This document shows, in pieces, positions 6,583 to 6,590 of a DNA stretch of 6,590 bases (positions within the stretch are counted from its first letter, which is position 1; each line of letters begins with the position of its first letter). The position numbers were made by a program, and so were the translations under genes. This DNA comes from an uncultured Lachnospiraceae bacterium (GTDB lineage Bacteria > Bacillota > Clostridia > Lachnospirales > Lachnospiraceae). The stretch covers positions 1-6,590 of the forward strand of contig CAMKMR010000103.1 of assembly GCA_946413945.1 (NCBI GenBank), written 5' to 3'. The notes beneath the pieces are model-generated. The model was not told where the DNA came from and did not search any database. It was given only the letters and a program-made list of their open reading frames with translations.

Positions 6583-6590
6583 AGAGAAAA

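Overview
The window is AT-rich bacterial DNA with strong AGGAGG-type ribosome binding sites, short gene spacing and A/T-ending codons. It carries a YbhJ-like hydratase and a short NfeD gene paired with a SPFH (band 7) gene. This fits a low-GC Gram-positive anaerobe, most likely a member of the Lachnospiraceae (Butyrivibrio, Roseburia or similar). That assignment rests on remembered protein similarity and base composition, not on a marker gene.

All genes lie on the + strand, in three transcription blocks. Block 1 (1-2147) holds two envelope proteins of unknown function. The first is cut by the left window edge. It has an in-frame array of nine-residue Q/N/Y/G repeats, one membrane helix and an acidic tail. 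The second follows 3 nt later. It is a 510-residue protein with an N-terminal membrane anchor, a long charged helical region and a C-terminal domain with a degenerate Asp-rich loop. The two are probably co-transcribed and may work together at the cell surface.

Block 2 (about 2192-4658) is an aconitase-superfamily hydratase behind a roughly 140-nt leader. The leader has an extended -10 promoter candidate and three successive hairpins. The gene is broken near 2704: a small internal deletion (about 35 bp by estimate) removes a conserved segment and shifts the frame. Everything before and after is well conserved, so this is either a very recent lesion or an assembly error. A hairpin terminator closes the block.

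Block 3 (4691-6358) is a two-gene operon for an NfeD-family membrane protein and a SPFH/QmcA-like protein, ending in a strong terminator. The two families are classically paired and act in membrane microdomain organisation and membrane stress. The last 230 bp contain no gene. They look like the promoter side of an off-window gene, with a LacI-type palindrome at the extreme right end.

No rRNA, tRNA, CRISPR array, insertion sequence or phage gene is visible. The most notable points are the homogenised 54-bp repeat array, the frameshift/deletion in the hydratase, the structured leader in front of it, and the unrecognised envelope gene pair.
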